Shown: positions 52,852 to 62,367, numbered from the stretch's first letter. The stretch is DNA of 64,000 nucleotides from Paenibacillus pinihumi DSM 23905 = JCM 16419 (GCF_000422505.1 NZ_AULX01000029.1:40363-104362); one strand, 5' to 3'. Numbers and translations are program-made. The notes: generated by a model not told the origin, from the sequence alone.

Positions 52852-52966
52852 AGGTTATTCTCCATAGCTCTTCTTAATGGAACTTATTGATCCTTTTCGT
52901 ATGAGCGTATCACGTTGTCCTGGACCATCTCAATGGAAAACTCTGCTGTAAGCTTTTACACTCCAT

Positions 52967-53018
52967 AAAAAGCCAAAGCCGTCCTGCCCCGCTTCTTATA
53001 ATTCGGGGTTGGACGGCT
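52967..53018 (-). terminator. Terminator of the copper-amine-oxidase-N-domain gene
   Basis: AGCCGTCC-T-GCCCCG pairs with CGGGGTT-GGACGGCT; on the minus strand T-rich sequence follows. It lies 27 nt past the stop at 53045. Confidence 0.75.
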
Positions 53019-53044
53019 GTAAACCGTGTTTTACCATCAATTAT

Positions 53045-54148
53045 TTATTGCCGCTTGGCGGTCACATTCACATCATCAAAATATAGCGTCGTCAATCCCT
53101 CAAAACCGGAGTCGACACCGATCAGAAGGAACAACTCGCCTTTTGCATTTGCTTTGACTTTTGCATTGTACTCCATATTAACCCGCTGGTAACCATCTTG
53201 GCTGGAGTCAGGCTTGGCAATGTTGCCGAGCTTTTTCACATCTGAACCGCCCGCCGACTGATTGCCTTTATCTATATTCATTCTGTAGTATCTGCTTCCA
53301 CCATCTGAAACGACAATTGGTACTGGCTCCTTATTCAGAATGCCTGCCTTGACGATCACAGCGCTGGCCGGGGAGCCGCCGATCCCCAGGGAACCCTCTT
53401 TCTCCTTTGTATACATGGCGAAGCTCATCTTTACCTGATAGATCGTGTTCGGCACAAAGCCATCAACCTTTCGGGAGAGGAACATGAATAAATCGTCGCT
53501 GCGGTTATGCCCTTTTAACTTCAAGCCATAATTGGTCTTGTTGTCTTTGCCGACAGGCAGGATCTCCCTGCCATATCCCAGCTCATAGATGTCCGGATTG
53601 TAGTCGACCGGGAGATCCGCGAAGCCGGCTTTCCAGCCCTCTTCACTTTTATTGAAATTATAGCCGATCTGAATCGTATTGCGATCACTGGTAATTGTAA
53701 TGGTCCGGGTTGAGGCGGTCCAGTTCACCTGTGCACCCATCAGCTCTGAGACGCTGCGGACGGGCACGAACAGTGTTCCTCTAACAACTTTAACGGTTGC
53801 CGGCAGCTTGATTTTCTCTCCCTTGGCATTAAATGCAATGCTGGAGTTAACGATCAACCTGATTTTACCAAAAGATTGACCACTTAAAGTAGCGGATTGG
53901 GTTGCCTCATCCCACTTAATCGATGCCCCAAGCGAATCAGCCACAGCCCGGAGGGGAACCATCGTATTCCCTTGCTGTTCAAACGGTGCTGCGGATAACG
54001 TATGCTGCCCGGTATGATTTGTATAAGTAGTCTTATTGATTACGAATTGTACCATGCCCGGCGCTGAAGCCGCATGAGTTTGCGGAAGATGGGCAATTGA
54101 AGTTGTTGCAGCCAGCAATACGGCGCAAAGTGCGAGTTTTTTGTTCAT
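53045..54148 (-). CDS. Secreted protein with copper amine oxidase N-terminal-like domains
   Basis: A 367-residue exported protein. A signal peptide (1-27, ending THAASA) is followed by two stalk repeats of the Cu_amine_oxidN1 type: NTMVPLRAVADSLGASIKWDE and GTLFVPVRSVSELMGAQVNW. The C-terminal 190 residues form a beta-rich carbohydrate-binding-like domain (FVPNTIYQVKMSFAMY, later LTTLYFDDVNVTA). It is likely a cell-wall or extracellular protein. ATG 54148 gives a normal signal peptide; 54178 is alternative. Confidence 0.82.
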   Translation of the reverse strand: MNKKLALCAVLLAATTSIAHLPQTHAASAPGMVQFVINKTTYTNHTGQHTLSAAPFEQQGNTMVPLRAVADSLGASIKWDEATQSATLSGQSFGKIRLIVNSSIAFNAKGEKIKLPATVKVVRGTLFVPVRSVSELMGAQVNWTASTRTITITSDRNTIQIGYNFNKSEEGWKAGFADLPVDYNPDIYELGYGREILPVGKDNKTNYGLKLKGHNRSDDLFMFLSRKVDGFVPNTIYQVKMSFAMYTKEKEGSLGIGGSPASAVIVKAGILNKEPVPIVVSDGGSRYYRMNIDKGNQSAGGSDVKKLGNIAKPDSSQDGYQRVNMEYNAKVKANAKGELFLLIGVDSGFEGLTTLYFDDVNVTAKRQ

Positions 54149-54230
54149 GTATATACGTACACCATCCTTTGTTGTCATGCTCTCCAGACGAATAATCAAC
54201 GGTTAAAGTTGCAAACCTGAGGGCTCGGAG

Positions 54231-54271
54231 TGAAAAATAGACCAACCGATGCATAACCGGTTAGTCTATTT
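54231..54271 (-). terminator. Terminator of the phosphotriesterase-like gene
   Basis: AAATAGAC-C-AACCG pairs with CGGTT-A-GTCTATTT; the minus-strand side runs into five T. It lies 125 nt beyond the stop at 54396. Confidence 0.65.
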
Positions 54272-54395
54272 GTACTATTTATAGGATTACACTCCTGTAA
54301 GATTATGATTTTCTTGATGGGTCGGGCTTGAACGTAAGCTATCCGAGCAGCAGACTTTCCACCTGATTGACCCAATGGTGCTCCTGATGCTGCTT

Positions 54396-55355
54396 TTATA
54401 CGATTCGCCTGGAAAAGGCCTGAGCCGGATTATGGATCATCATTCTGTCAATTGCTTCTTGGGAGACACCCCGTTCCTTCAGCAGCGGCAAAAAACTGTT
54501 GATCATATGATCCAGACCGATCGAGCCGCCATAGGATTTCAATCTGGCTCTCGTTGTATCCAGACCGAGAAGAATCAACTCCTCAAATCCCCATTCCAAC
54601 ATTTGCAAAACGAGCTTCGCTTCCTGCTCGTCATCATGGTATTTAAACCTGCCGATAGTGTCATATTCCAGAAATACTCCACATTGTCCAAGATGCTCAT
54701 GAACGCTATAGTCATGCAGGCTCCGATCCAGATGGCAGACCACGATCTTCTCCGGCTGAAGCCCGGACTTTAAAAAATGCTCCGCCACAACTACCCCCTG
54801 CCGGTGTGTCTCCGTATGGCACATGACGGGAATACCGGTCCGCATGGAAGCATCCGCAGCGGCATTTAACAATTTGACAGCTGTTGGCCCGGGAATATCC
54901 TCGTCGATTGCTGTTTTGATCAGCCCCGCCCTGGCGTGGATTCTCTGCTGTGGCATTGCCTGATCAGCTCCGACAAACATGCCTTCTTCAAGCTCAGATA
55001 CAAACAGGTCGGCAAGCTGCTGTTCATCTTTATGAAATAGCCAATGTGACGGCTCATAAAATATCGACTTATGAAATCCGGTAGAGGCAATAACGTGAAT
55101 GCCTGTCTCACGCGATACCTTTTCCAGCAAATCTCCCATTCTGCCGCTGCCTACGGGCTGGGCATCTATAATAGCGCTTCCTCCAAGGCTTTTAAAATGC
55201 AGTAATTCTTCCTTTGTCTTGTCAAAATCATCAATTAGCAGATCAGGATTGAGCCGGGACGGCGTCCCTTCCGCAAGAAACAGATGCTCGTGACTGTGGC
55301 AAAATCCAAGCTCCTCTGTCCTGATTTCTCCTAACACGGTTTGAATGGTCTGCAT
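54396..55355 (-). CDS. Phosphotriesterase-family metal hydrolase
   Basis: A 319-residue TIM-barrel amidohydrolase. HxH metal ligands are His20 and His22 in FCHSHEHLF, the bridging Lys lies in RAGLIKTAIDE, a third and fourth His in CHTETHRQG and CHLDRSL, and the final Asp in LLGLDTTR. Members are lactonases or phosphotriesterases. GGGAG precedes the ATG by 8 nt. It stands alone; the substrate is unknown. Confidence 0.88.
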   Translation of the reverse strand: MQTIQTVLGEIRTEELGFCHSHEHLFLAEGTPSRLNPDLLIDDFDKTKEELLHFKSLGGSAIIDAQPVGSGRMGDLLEKVSRETGIHVIASTGFHKSIFYEPSHWLFHKDEQQLADLFVSELEEGMFVGADQAMPQQRIHARAGLIKTAIDEDIPGPTAVKLLNAAADASMRTGIPVMCHTETHRQGVVVAEHFLKSGLQPEKIVVCHLDRSLHDYSVHEHLGQCGVFLEYDTIGRFKYHDDEQEAKLVLQMLEWGFEELILLGLDTTRARLKSYGGSIGLDHMINSFLPLLKERGVSQEAIDRMMIHNPAQAFSRRIV

Positions 55356-55495
55356 GTTGTCAGCTCCCTGGTTGAGTTGTTAAACATAATATTATCATAT
55401 TGTCCTGTTGTCTTTACCAGTTAAGCATGAAACACAAATAACTGTCAATATGCGATATGGATGCTGTGCAGCGTGCAAAACTATACTTTTCTCTC

Positions 55496-56032
55496 CTACT
55501 CTTTCACACCATTTTTGTCATGCGCCAACAGTTTATAATATAACGTCGTTCCGTCCAGCTCTCCGTTAGCTGAACGTGCGTAATGGGGGATATGTCCAGC
55601 TTCTATATATCCGATTGAACGATAGAGCAGATTGGAAGGATCACCGCTCCGGGTATCCAATACAAGCAGTGAACGGCCTTCACAGAATGCTGCTTGTTCG
55701 GCGGTATGCATCAGCTTGCGGCCAATCCCGCCCCGGCGGGAAGACGGATCTACCATCAACTTCGCAATTTCAGCCCGGTGGAGCGCGTTGGCTTTCATAG
55801 CAAGATGCAGTTGAACGGTACCGATAATGCATTCTCCTTGTATGGCTGCCCATAATTGCACATCATCCGCGATAACCTGCTGCCAGTAGCCCTCAGCTTC
55901 CTCCCGGCTCAAAGGAGGCAAAAAACCGACAGAAGCACCGTCTTCAACAACATGGATCAGAAGTCTGGACAGTTGTTCAGCTGCTCCCCCATCAAGTGTT
56001 GTAATTCTTTGCAGTGTAATATTATCGCTCAT
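55496..56032 (-). CDS. GNAT family N-acetyltransferase
   Basis: A 178-residue acetyltransferase with acetyl-CoA motif VDPSSRRGGIGRKLMHTAEQ near 98-117 and LLYRSIGYIEAG near 138. The start at 56032 has GGAG 9 nt upstream. The sequence LQRITTLDGGAAEQLSRLL at the N-terminus is typical of the YhhY/PhnO-like group. The substrate is unknown. Confidence 0.87.
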   Translation of the reverse strand: MSDNITLQRITTLDGGAAEQLSRLLIHVVEDGASVGFLPPLSREEAEGYWQQVIADDVQLWAAIQGECIIGTVQLHLAMKANALHRAEIAKLMVDPSSRRGGIGRKLMHTAEQAAFCEGRSLLVLDTRSGDPSNLLYRSIGYIEAGHIPHYARSANGELDGTTLYYKLLAHDKNGVKE

Positions 56033-56131
56033 TCTTTCACTCTCCTTTTTTAAGGGTATTGATTTCACAAGTCAATTTCAATATTTTTACATCCCTCTTT
56101 ACTCATAGTATACATAAAACAGTTCGTTTTC

Positions 56132-56956
56132 TTAATGCAAATTGTTGAATTTAGTAACCTTCGGCTTATATTCCTCCATCGAATAACGGATCATATTCAG
56201 CGTCAGCAAACGGTCTTCCAAAATGGCCTTACGTTTGGCCTTAAGTACGATTTGCTCAATATCAGCGAAACTGCAACCCTTAAGCAGCGCAGAGGTATGT
56301 CCCGTCAACTGCGTTTCGTGTTCGAATTCGCCAATTAATTGTCCAATGTATTCGGTGCGATACTCATCGTCCGGGAGGCCAAATGTCATCTTCGTATCAA
56401 ATCTGCGCCAAATTGCATGGTCGAGCTGCTCCTCCAGATTGGTAGCAGCCATGAAAATACTGTCACCATCGAACTCATCCAGACATTGCAGCAGTGTATT
56501 CACAACCCTCGCCATTTCCTTGACTTCATCATTGTTGTCCCTCGTGCGCGCGATGGCATCAAACTCATCCAAAAACAGCACGCATGGCGACGACCTCGCG
56601 AAGTCGAATATTTTCCGTACATTGCTGCCTGTTTCTCCGAGATGGCTATGAATAATCGCATCCAGACGGACAAGAATAAGCGGAATATCCAGCCGCTGCG
56701 CCATATAAAAAGCCGTCAACGTCTTCCCTGTTCCCGGCGGCCCGAACATAACCACCTTGTTTGGAACCGGCACATCGTAATGCTCAAACTTCTCTTTCAT
56801 GCCAAGGGCTAAAATAAATTCCTCCACAATCCGCTTATTAGCCGGATGCAGCACGATCCGTTTAACCTTCCTCGCGCACTCCTTCGGAAGATATACCGTC
56901 GCCATATCGATTCCCTTTGCCCGCGGCAGACGGTTATTGTTGTTGTTCTTTGCCAT
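56132..56956 (-). CDS. AAA+ ATPase, Zur-box associated
   Basis: A 274-residue single-module AAA+ ATPase of the classical (FtsH/spastin-like) clade. Walker A GPPGTGKT is at 72-79, Walker B VLFLDEFDA at 126-134, sensor-1 Asn173 in AATN and arginine residues in IWRRFD near 182-187. A Lys/Arg-rich N-terminus precedes it, and no protease domain is fused. GGAG lies 10 nt before ATG 56956. A strong Zur-like box 46 nt upstream suggests zinc-starvation induction, so it may remodel metal-dependent protein complexes. Confidence 0.88.
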   Translation of the reverse strand: MAKNNNNNRLPRAKGIDMATVYLPKECARKVKRIVLHPANKRIVEEFILALGMKEKFEHYDVPVPNKVVMFGPPGTGKTLTAFYMAQRLDIPLILVRLDAIIHSHLGETGSNVRKIFDFARSSPCVLFLDEFDAIARTRDNNDEVKEMARVVNTLLQCLDEFDGDSIFMAATNLEEQLDHAIWRRFDTKMTFGLPDDEYRTEYIGQLIGEFEHETQLTGHTSALLKGCSFADIEQIVLKAKRKAILEDRLLTLNMIRYSMEEYKPKVTKFNNLH

Positions 56957-57001
56957 GTTTCTCATTCTCCTTTTGGATGCGAACTAAATGTCTGGCTGAA
57001 A

Positions 57002-57024
57002 TTAAACGTAATTATTACATTTAA
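57002..57024 (-). promoter_or_regulatory. Zur-like box upstream of the AAA+ ATPase gene
   Basis: A perfect GTAAT-T-ATTAC core with AC-rich left flank (AAAC) and TTTAA right flank. It matches the two other Zur-like boxes in this window (17975-17997 and 19283-19305) and lies 46-68 nt upstream of the start. Confidence 0.7.
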
Positions 57025-57106
57025 TTAATGTAACAGTTCCACCCTGACCAGTCAACTTGGAAGCAAAATGCTGAATGGACGATAAAAAGGCCAATTCTGA
57101 TATGAA

Positions 57107-58003
57107 TTAGCCTCCCAAAAGTTTCCCCACCCAATCGTAGCACGCAGCCAACTCTTCATCCGTGACCAAGTCGGACCGGTGCTCGAAAATGATTTTGATA
57201 TCCGGCTTGGCCTCTTTGATTAGGGTTAGATAAGCTTCGATCGGCGCCCAGCCATCATCCGGATGCTGGTTGGGCAGCACGGGATTGCGCTTGTTGGCAA
57301 TTTGGTTGTTGCTGCCGATTTGTACATTTGACAAATGTACGGTCCCGGCAAATCTTGCGAACTTTCGAATAGCACCCAGAGCGTCAAAACAAGGGTCAAG
57401 CCGATCCTGCAAATACAACCGCGCGGTATCCAGACAGAGCTTGATGCTGCTGTACTTCTCCAACAGACGTGTGACATGATCCGTCGCATACACATAATGA
57501 TTGATAGCATCCAACTCCAGAACCGGGGTGAACTTATATTTTCGTCCCTGCTCGGATAGCCATGCAAACAGCGCTTCACTTTGCTCCAGGAACAATTCCA
57601 GCGGATAGCTGCTCTCATAGGCATATTCACTTGAATCGGTAAAATGCCATGCTCCCCAGTTTACTCTGTCATCGAGAATAACCGGCTTGGGGTAATGGAA
57701 CAACACGTAGTCTGGTGCGATTTCTGTTAACTCATCCAAAGCCTGCTGCACTCTGGCATACTCTCTGGCCCTGACTGTCTCATCCTGTGCCATAAATAAT
57801 GCATCCCGCAGTGCATCTGTGTCTCTTAGGGGAAAATGAATACCGACCCGAAATCCCGCATCACGCGATTCTTTCAGCAGATTGCTAATATCTTCATCAC
57901 CGCGGAACAGGCAAGCCTCAATACCATAAAAGCCCTGTCGAAAATCCCTGGCATACTTGGCGTAATCGAAGCCCCCATATTGACCAATGATGAATCGTTT
58001 CAT
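57107..58003 (-). CDS. Xylose isomerase-like TIM barrel protein
   Basis: A 298-residue AP_endonuc_2-like protein. Candidate active-site segments are VGIHFPLRD near 53, VLFHYPKP near 98, PVLELDAINHY near 158, KLCLDTARLYLQ near 184, TVHLSNVQ near 215 and the terminal IIFEHRSD near 270. It could be a sugar isomerase/epimerase. GAGGAGG lies about 7 nt before the ATG. It is divergent from a LysR gene, which probably regulates it. Confidence 0.8.
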   Translation of the reverse strand: MKRFIIGQYGGFDYAKYARDFRQGFYGIEACLFRGDEDISNLLKESRDAGFRVGIHFPLRDTDALRDALFMAQDETVRAREYARVQQALDELTEIAPDYVLFHYPKPVILDDRVNWGAWHFTDSSEYAYESSYPLELFLEQSEALFAWLSEQGRKYKFTPVLELDAINHYVYATDHVTRLLEKYSSIKLCLDTARLYLQDRLDPCFDALGAIRKFARFAGTVHLSNVQIGSNNQIANKRNPVLPNQHPDDGWAPIEAYLTLIKEAKPDIKIIFEHRSDLVTDEELAACYDWVGKLLGG

Positions 58004-58291
58004 TCGTCAGCCTCCTCAACTTTGCAATACCTTTCCGTCCGCCTCCTTCATCTCAGTTCCAAGCAAGAGGGCAATCGTGGGCGCTGCATCAATATTGTTT
58101 TTGTACTTCCTCCTGGAATGGTATAGGCTCTTATTGGAGCCAATACTTAAATTACAGGTCTGGCTCATTAAGTGAAGGTTAAGGTTATAGGAATGTAAAT
58201 TCAACCGTTAACCGTATTGCTTTTTTTCATATCGTGCATTAACGTTATTAATAGATTTGCACATATAAGCGAATATAAGGAGCGGATGTGC
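58004..58291. promoter_or_regulatory. Shared control region between the TIM-barrel gene and the LysR gene
   Basis: About 290 nt between divergent genes. The LysR ribosome-binding site AAGGAG is at 58277-58282. I cannot fix a T-N11-A LysR box with confidence. No small gene is apparent. Confidence 0.4.
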
Positions 58292-59245
58292 TTGGACTTC
58301 AAACAATTGGAAGCCTTTCAGGCTGTATTGGATAAAGGAAGCTACTCAGAGGCTGCGAAGCTGCTCTATGTGAGCCAGCCGACCATCTCCGTCCGCCTCA
58401 AGACGCTGCAGGAGGAATTGGGCGTTGTCCTCTTCAAGCAGAATGCTCGCCAGACCCAGGCTACGCTGGCTGGAAGAATCCTTGCCCATTACGTCTCCGA
58501 CATTCTCAAATTGCACCAAAATGCTGTCCAGGCCATCCACGATACCAAAGATATCAAGCGCAAGCACATCCGCATCAGCACTACTTCTACAGGAACCTAT
58601 ATTCTTCCATTGATTACAAAGAAATTCCAGCAATCCTTCCCCGGAACGCGCCTGTTCCTGTCGATCGGCAATTTTGATTCCGTCGTGAATCAGCTTCATG
58701 ACGGGAAGACCGATATCGGCATCATTGCCTCGCCGATGGAGTATGCGGGTTTGCGGTCCGAGGTGGTTGGCAACGACTCCATCGTGCTCGTTGCCGGGCG
58801 CGGGCACCCACTGGCGAATCGGACCAGGATTACAGTACAGGACCTGCAGGACCAGTGCTTTATTATCCGCGAGCAAGGGTCAGATACACGCAAGCGCTTT
58901 GAGGTATGGTGCAGGCAGCATCACTTCTATCCGGCCAATTACATCGAGATTGACCAGCAGGAAGCCATTCGGCTTGCTGTCCTGAATCATGTAGGCATCG
59001 CCGTCATGTCCAGTTTTATCCTGCAAAGCGATTCCGGCTACTCGGATCTGATCATCCTGAACACGGAGGGCTTCCCGATTCATCGCCCCTTCCAGGTGCT
59101 GCTGCATCCGGACAATGAGGACAATGTGTTCAACCAGGCGTTTGTCCAATATTTGAAAGAACAACTTAGCGAGAGACAGTTTGGCGTGATTAACAACATA
59201 GACTCCAAGGCTGCACCGGCCACTACAGATCCAACTTCATCTTAG
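58292..59245 (+). CDS. LysR-family transcriptional regulator (CysL/YwfK-like)
   Basis: A 317-residue regulator with the canonical N-terminal helix-turn-helix DFKQLEAFQAVLDKGSYSEA, then AKLLYVSQPTISVRLKTLQE, and a periplasmic-binding-like effector domain from residue 90. I chose TTG 58292 because AAGGAG lies 9 nt before it and the protein then begins as LysR proteins usually do; ATG 58286 is only 3 nt from the site. It is divergent from the TIM-barrel gene. Confidence 0.9.
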   Translation: MDFKQLEAFQAVLDKGSYSEAAKLLYVSQPTISVRLKTLQEELGVVLFKQNARQTQATLAGRILAHYVSDILKLHQNAVQAIHDTKDIKRKHIRISTTSTGTYILPLITKKFQQSFPGTRLFLSIGNFDSVVNQLHDGKTDIGIIASPMEYAGLRSEVVGNDSIVLVAGRGHPLANRTRITVQDLQDQCFIIREQGSDTRKRFEVWCRQHHFYPANYIEIDQQEAIRLAVLNHVGIAVMSSFILQSDSGYSDLIILNTEGFPIHRPFQVLLHPDNEDNVFNQAFVQYLKEQLSERQFGVINNIDSKAAPATTDPTSS

Positions 59246-59270
59246 CGATGTATCCGATCATTCCTTGCAT

Positions 59271-59327
59271 ACACCCTCCGTCAAATCAGATGAAGCCCCG
59301 GCTCCATGTTTCTTTTTCGGAGGGTGT
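59271..59327 (+). terminator. Hairpin after the LysR gene
   Basis: ACACCCTCCG and CGGAGGGTGT are perfect 10-bp arms enclosing a 37-nt loop. No T-run follows, so it is a weak terminator. The rest of 59328-59534 shows no gene. Confidence 0.45.
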
Positions 59328-59534
59328 GCCCCTGCCCCAAATATTCATGTGCGCATCCGTCGATGACAATAAACTGTAAACCATATACCGTTTCCAAATA
59401 AGTCGTATTTATTTTTTTAATAGATGATTAAATATAAACTTCAATCCTCCGGCATGATTTTCAAATTTCTCTTGCCAAGCGGGACTTCAAATGTTATCGT
59501 GGATGGAAATATTTTCTTAAGGGAGGCTGAGCAG

Positions 59535-60119
59535 ATGGCAGCTGGAACAGATCACATTTTGTTAACGTTACCTGAAAGCTTTGAGAGTGAGAGGCTGCTT
59601 ATTCGTGCTCCACTATGGGGAGACGGTAAGGCGGTGAATGAAGCGGTCTGTGACAGTATAGAGGAGCTTCGTCCCTGGATGCCGTGGGCACAAAGCGTCC
59701 CGTCCGTTGACGAAAGTGAGGCGAATATCCGGCATGCCCGGCTGGAGTTTTTGTCACGAAGAGACTTGCGATTGCTGATTTTTCTCAAGGAATCCGGAGA
59801 GTTCGTCGGCAGCAGCGGCCTCCACCGGATTGACTGGCAGGTACGAAAGTTTGAAATCGGGTATTGGGCACGAACGCCATTTGCAGGAAAAGGATATGTG
59901 ACGGAAGCAGTCGAAGCCATTACGAATTATGCGATAACTGAATTGCGGGCCAATCGGATCTTTATCCGCTGTGACTCGCGCAACACCCGCAGCCGGAACG
60001 TAGCCGAGCGCTCAGGCTATACCTTTGAAGGGAAGTTTCGTAATGACGCTTGTGATGTAAATGGAGAACTTCGGGATACACTGGTATTTTCCAAGGTTCG
60101 CGGGGTTGAGTTTGAATAA
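59535..60119 (+). CDS. RimJ/RimL-type GNAT acetyltransferase
   Basis: A 194-residue acetyltransferase starting with the RimL-type ESERLLIRAPLWGDG. WMPWAQSVPSVDE near 55, the acetyl-CoA motif GYWARTPFAGKGYVTEAVEA near 113-132, and IFIRCDSRNTRSRNVAERSG near 145 are typical. GGGAGG lies 8 nt before ATG 59535; the longer frame adds unrelated residues. It may acetylate a protein N-terminus or a small amine. Confidence 0.9.
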   Translation: MAAGTDHILLTLPESFESERLLIRAPLWGDGKAVNEAVCDSIEELRPWMPWAQSVPSVDESEANIRHARLEFLSRRDLRLLIFLKESGEFVGSSGLHRIDWQVRKFEIGYWARTPFAGKGYVTEAVEAITNYAITELRANRIFIRCDSRNTRSRNVAERSGYTFEGKFRNDACDVNGELRDTLVFSKVRGVEFE

Positions 60120-60154
60120 GATGCAGAATCAGAGCTATAACATAGCACAAGAAA

Positions 60155-60179
60155 AGAGGGGCTGGCCCCTCTCCTTTTT
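60155..60179 (+). terminator. Terminator of the RimL-like gene
   Basis: AGAGGGG pairs perfectly with CCCCTCT around CTGG and is followed by CCTTTTT. Confidence 0.8.
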
Positions 60180-60219
60180 CCGGTCTATACGATTGTTTTT
60201 TCTATGATGCAGTACACCA

Positions 60220-60831
60220 TTAGTGAGATGAAACGGCAGGCAGCTCCGCAAATTCACGAAAAATCGTTCTCTTCAGTTCCGGCCATTCCGTATGAATGAT
60301 GCTGTAATACACATCATCCCTGCTCTCTCCCCTGGCATTGAGATAATTGTTGCGGAAAACACCTTCCTGCTTCGCACCCAGCTTGAGAACCGCCCGCTGT
60401 GAACGGATGTTCTCCACATCCACACTGAATTGCACACGGTGGAATCCCATGACCTCAAATGCAAATTTCAGCAGTTCAAACTTGGCGGCTTTATTAATAT
60501 CGGTGCCTCTGTATGGTGCCCCGTACCAAGTCCATCCGATTTCCAGTCTTTTGCTAAAAAAGGCCAGATTCCCGTACCGGGTTGAACCGGCTACTTCTCC
60601 AGTTGCCTTGTCAATGACAATGAACGGATAGGAAATTTTCTCCACCTGATCGGCAAGAGTTCTGGCTATATAATGCTCCAGCGCATAATCATCCAGGATA
60701 TGATCCTCGGTAAATTTGGTAATTTCCTTGTCAAAGATAATCTTTCGCAGACCTTCTTTGTATTTTCCATGAAACGGCACAAGCTTCACAATATGATTTT
60801 CTAACACGATATCCCGCTGAAAAAAATGCAT
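60220..60831 (-). CDS. RimJ/RimL-type GNAT acetyltransferase
   Basis: A 203-residue acetyltransferase. YPFIVIDKATGEVAGSTRYG, IGWTWYGAPYRGTDINKAAK near 98-117 and VQFSVDVENIRSQRAVLKLG follow the RimJ/L pattern. The start at 60831 has AAGGATGG 10 nt upstream. It is convergent with the previous acetyltransferase gene; the two are only distantly alike. Confidence 0.88.
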   Translation of the reverse strand: MHFFQRDIVLENHIVKLVPFHGKYKEGLRKIIFDKEITKFTEDHILDDYALEHYIARTLADQVEKISYPFIVIDKATGEVAGSTRYGNLAFFSKRLEIGWTWYGAPYRGTDINKAAKFELLKFAFEVMGFHRVQFSVDVENIRSQRAVLKLGAKQEGVFRNNYLNARGESRDDVYYSIIHTEWPELKRTIFREFAELPAVSSH

Positions 60832-61010
60832 ACCGGATACACCATCCTTCGTTCGCAAATGCTAGTCTTCCTTTAGCATAATACTTTACTGGCGTTTAAA
60901 GGATGGAGGAAATGAATGAAAATTTGGAATTATTGTATACTGGAGCGGCGTCCGGCCTGATTTGGCGCGCAAATTCGATGCTTTATCAAAAATCCGTTCA
61001 GCTCTCCCGG

Positions 61011-61616
61011 CTACTCCCCGGCCGCCTGGGCACGTTCCATTCTGCCGCCGGAAAAACGCGTGTTCAAGGACATACGGGTATGAACCAGTCTCATCGGAAT
61101 CAATACTTCTGTTCTGCGCCCAATTCGGCCCCTCCCTTCCGGATGCAGCGCCGACAAGAGGAGCCTTAAATATGAAGTTGTTATTTTCTGAAAAAGATCC
61201 GGTTTCATCGTTTGTGTCTCAAAGCCAAGACCATGTATAAGTCCCCGGTGCAGCAGCGATATGCCGACCAATGCGCTTACTCTTCTGAACTCCGGCTGGC
61301 TGTCAAATGCACGGCTAATCTGCTGCATCGATTTCCTGAGCAGCCTGGCAGACTGAATGGCTGCCAGATCCGGACCGCTGGTCCGGATGAGCTGCAAGAC
61401 AGTGTGATTGTTCAAGTGAATTTCCCCGATCCAATCCCCTTCCCGAATAATCGTGGAATCCTCACATACGATACGCGCTCCCCTATGTTTCCTGATCATC
61501 ACGGTGCAAATGCCGAATTGGAAGGTATTCCAGCAGCGAAATCGCGACGTCCATTTAAAGCCCCGTTCCCAGAGCATCCAACTGTTCTGTATACATGTTT
61601 TTAAAAATCGTTGCAT
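61011..61616 (-). CDS. YkoP-like domain protein
   Basis: A 201-residue protein whose core (REGDWIGEIHLNNHTVLQLI near 58-77, VSALVGISLLHRGLIHGLGF near 114-133 and SYLRLLLSALHPEGRGRI) matches the B. subtilis YkoP type, a domain often found near or fused to polysaccharide deacetylases. AGGTGG precedes the ATG by 9 nt. No enzymatic role is known. The flanking regions hold no other clear gene. Confidence 0.75.
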   Translation of the reverse strand: MQRFLKTCIQNSWMLWERGFKWTSRFRCWNTFQFGICTVMIRKHRGARIVCEDSTIIREGDWIGEIHLNNHTVLQLIRTSGPDLAAIQSARLLRKSMQQISRAFDSQPEFRRVSALVGISLLHRGLIHGLGFETQTMKPDLFQKITTSYLRLLLSALHPEGRGRIGRRTEVLIPMRLVHTRMSLNTRFSGGRMERAQAAGE

Positions 61617-61683
61617 CCAGTAACACCACCTGACTGACAGGAACGGATAGCCCGCCCCTGTAATACGAATTTGGAAGAATTGG

Positions 61684-62367
61684 CTAAATGCGTTTTTGCC
61701 GAACGGGAATAATGCTCAGCAAATAAATGATGGCCGAGAGCGCCAGACAGGCCACAATTTGTACGGCCGCATTTTGGTGAAAAATAATCAGGTTGAAAGC
61801 ATCCTTGAGAACAGCACGCAAAGGAGCAATCGGAATAAATATGACGATGATTCCGATAATCACAACATCAACCACTATTCCATACCAGAAGGTTTGGATC
61901 GTGATCAGGCTGTGAAGTACAACCGCCAAAAGCAGCAGAAAAGCAAACTGTTGAAAAAATGCCAGCAATAACCCATGATCGGCCCATCCAAATATATCAA
62001 GCAGATTAATAATGCCGCTTGAGGGGATCTTGGCAATGGAAGCATCAATAGTCATGTAACAGACCAAATTTATAGCTGAGAGCAGCCATGCCAACAATAT
62101 ATAGCCGATTGCGCAGCCCTTCATATATTCATTTTTCTTCAAGTTAATATTCATAAATTTCCGAAAGTTACGTGCAGGCGTTAAAATCGCAAGCAAAATC
62201 AAGAATATCCACGGGTAAAGCCCGATGCTGAGAAACGGATTTTTGAAGCCGTCTGATCCGGAAATCAGATAGTTGGATAGCCCCCCTAATATACAAACGG
62301 CAGTTATAATCCAAGCAACCGTTTGATTTTTAAGATTTACTTTTGTAACAGCGAGTGCCGTTTTCAT
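61684..62367 (-). CDS. Membrane permease of a YtrA-type ABC operon
   Basis: A 227-residue protein with six predicted helices, no signal peptide and a basic end. It overlaps the ATPase stop by 4 nt (ATGA), with GGAGG 10 nt upstream. It is most likely the membrane partner of the ATPase at 62364-63218. The substrate is unknown; in B. subtilis Ytr-type transporters respond to cell-wall antibiotics. Confidence 0.8.
   Translation of the reverse strand: MKTALAVTKVNLKNQTVAWIITAVCILGGLSNYLISGSDGFKNPFLSIGLYPWIFLILLAILTPARNFRKFMNINLKKNEYMKGCAIGYILLAWLLSAINLVCYMTIDASIAKIPSSGIINLLDIFGWADHGLLLAFFQQFAFLLLLAVVLHSLITIQTFWYGIVVDVVIIGIIVIFIPIAPLRAVLKDAFNLIIFHQNAAVQIVACLALSAIIYLLSIIPVRQKRI

Noticed and set aside
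58016..58204. Minus-strand open frame of 62 codons between the TIM-barrel and LysR genes
   Set aside because: It lies in the divergent control region, has no ribosome-binding site and resembles nothing known.
60903..61169. Plus-strand open frame of 88 codons starting near a GGAGG site
   Set aside because: Although a ribosome-binding-like site precedes it, most of it is antisense to the YkoP-like gene, which has recognised motifs. It could be a start of a decayed gene but cannot be supported.
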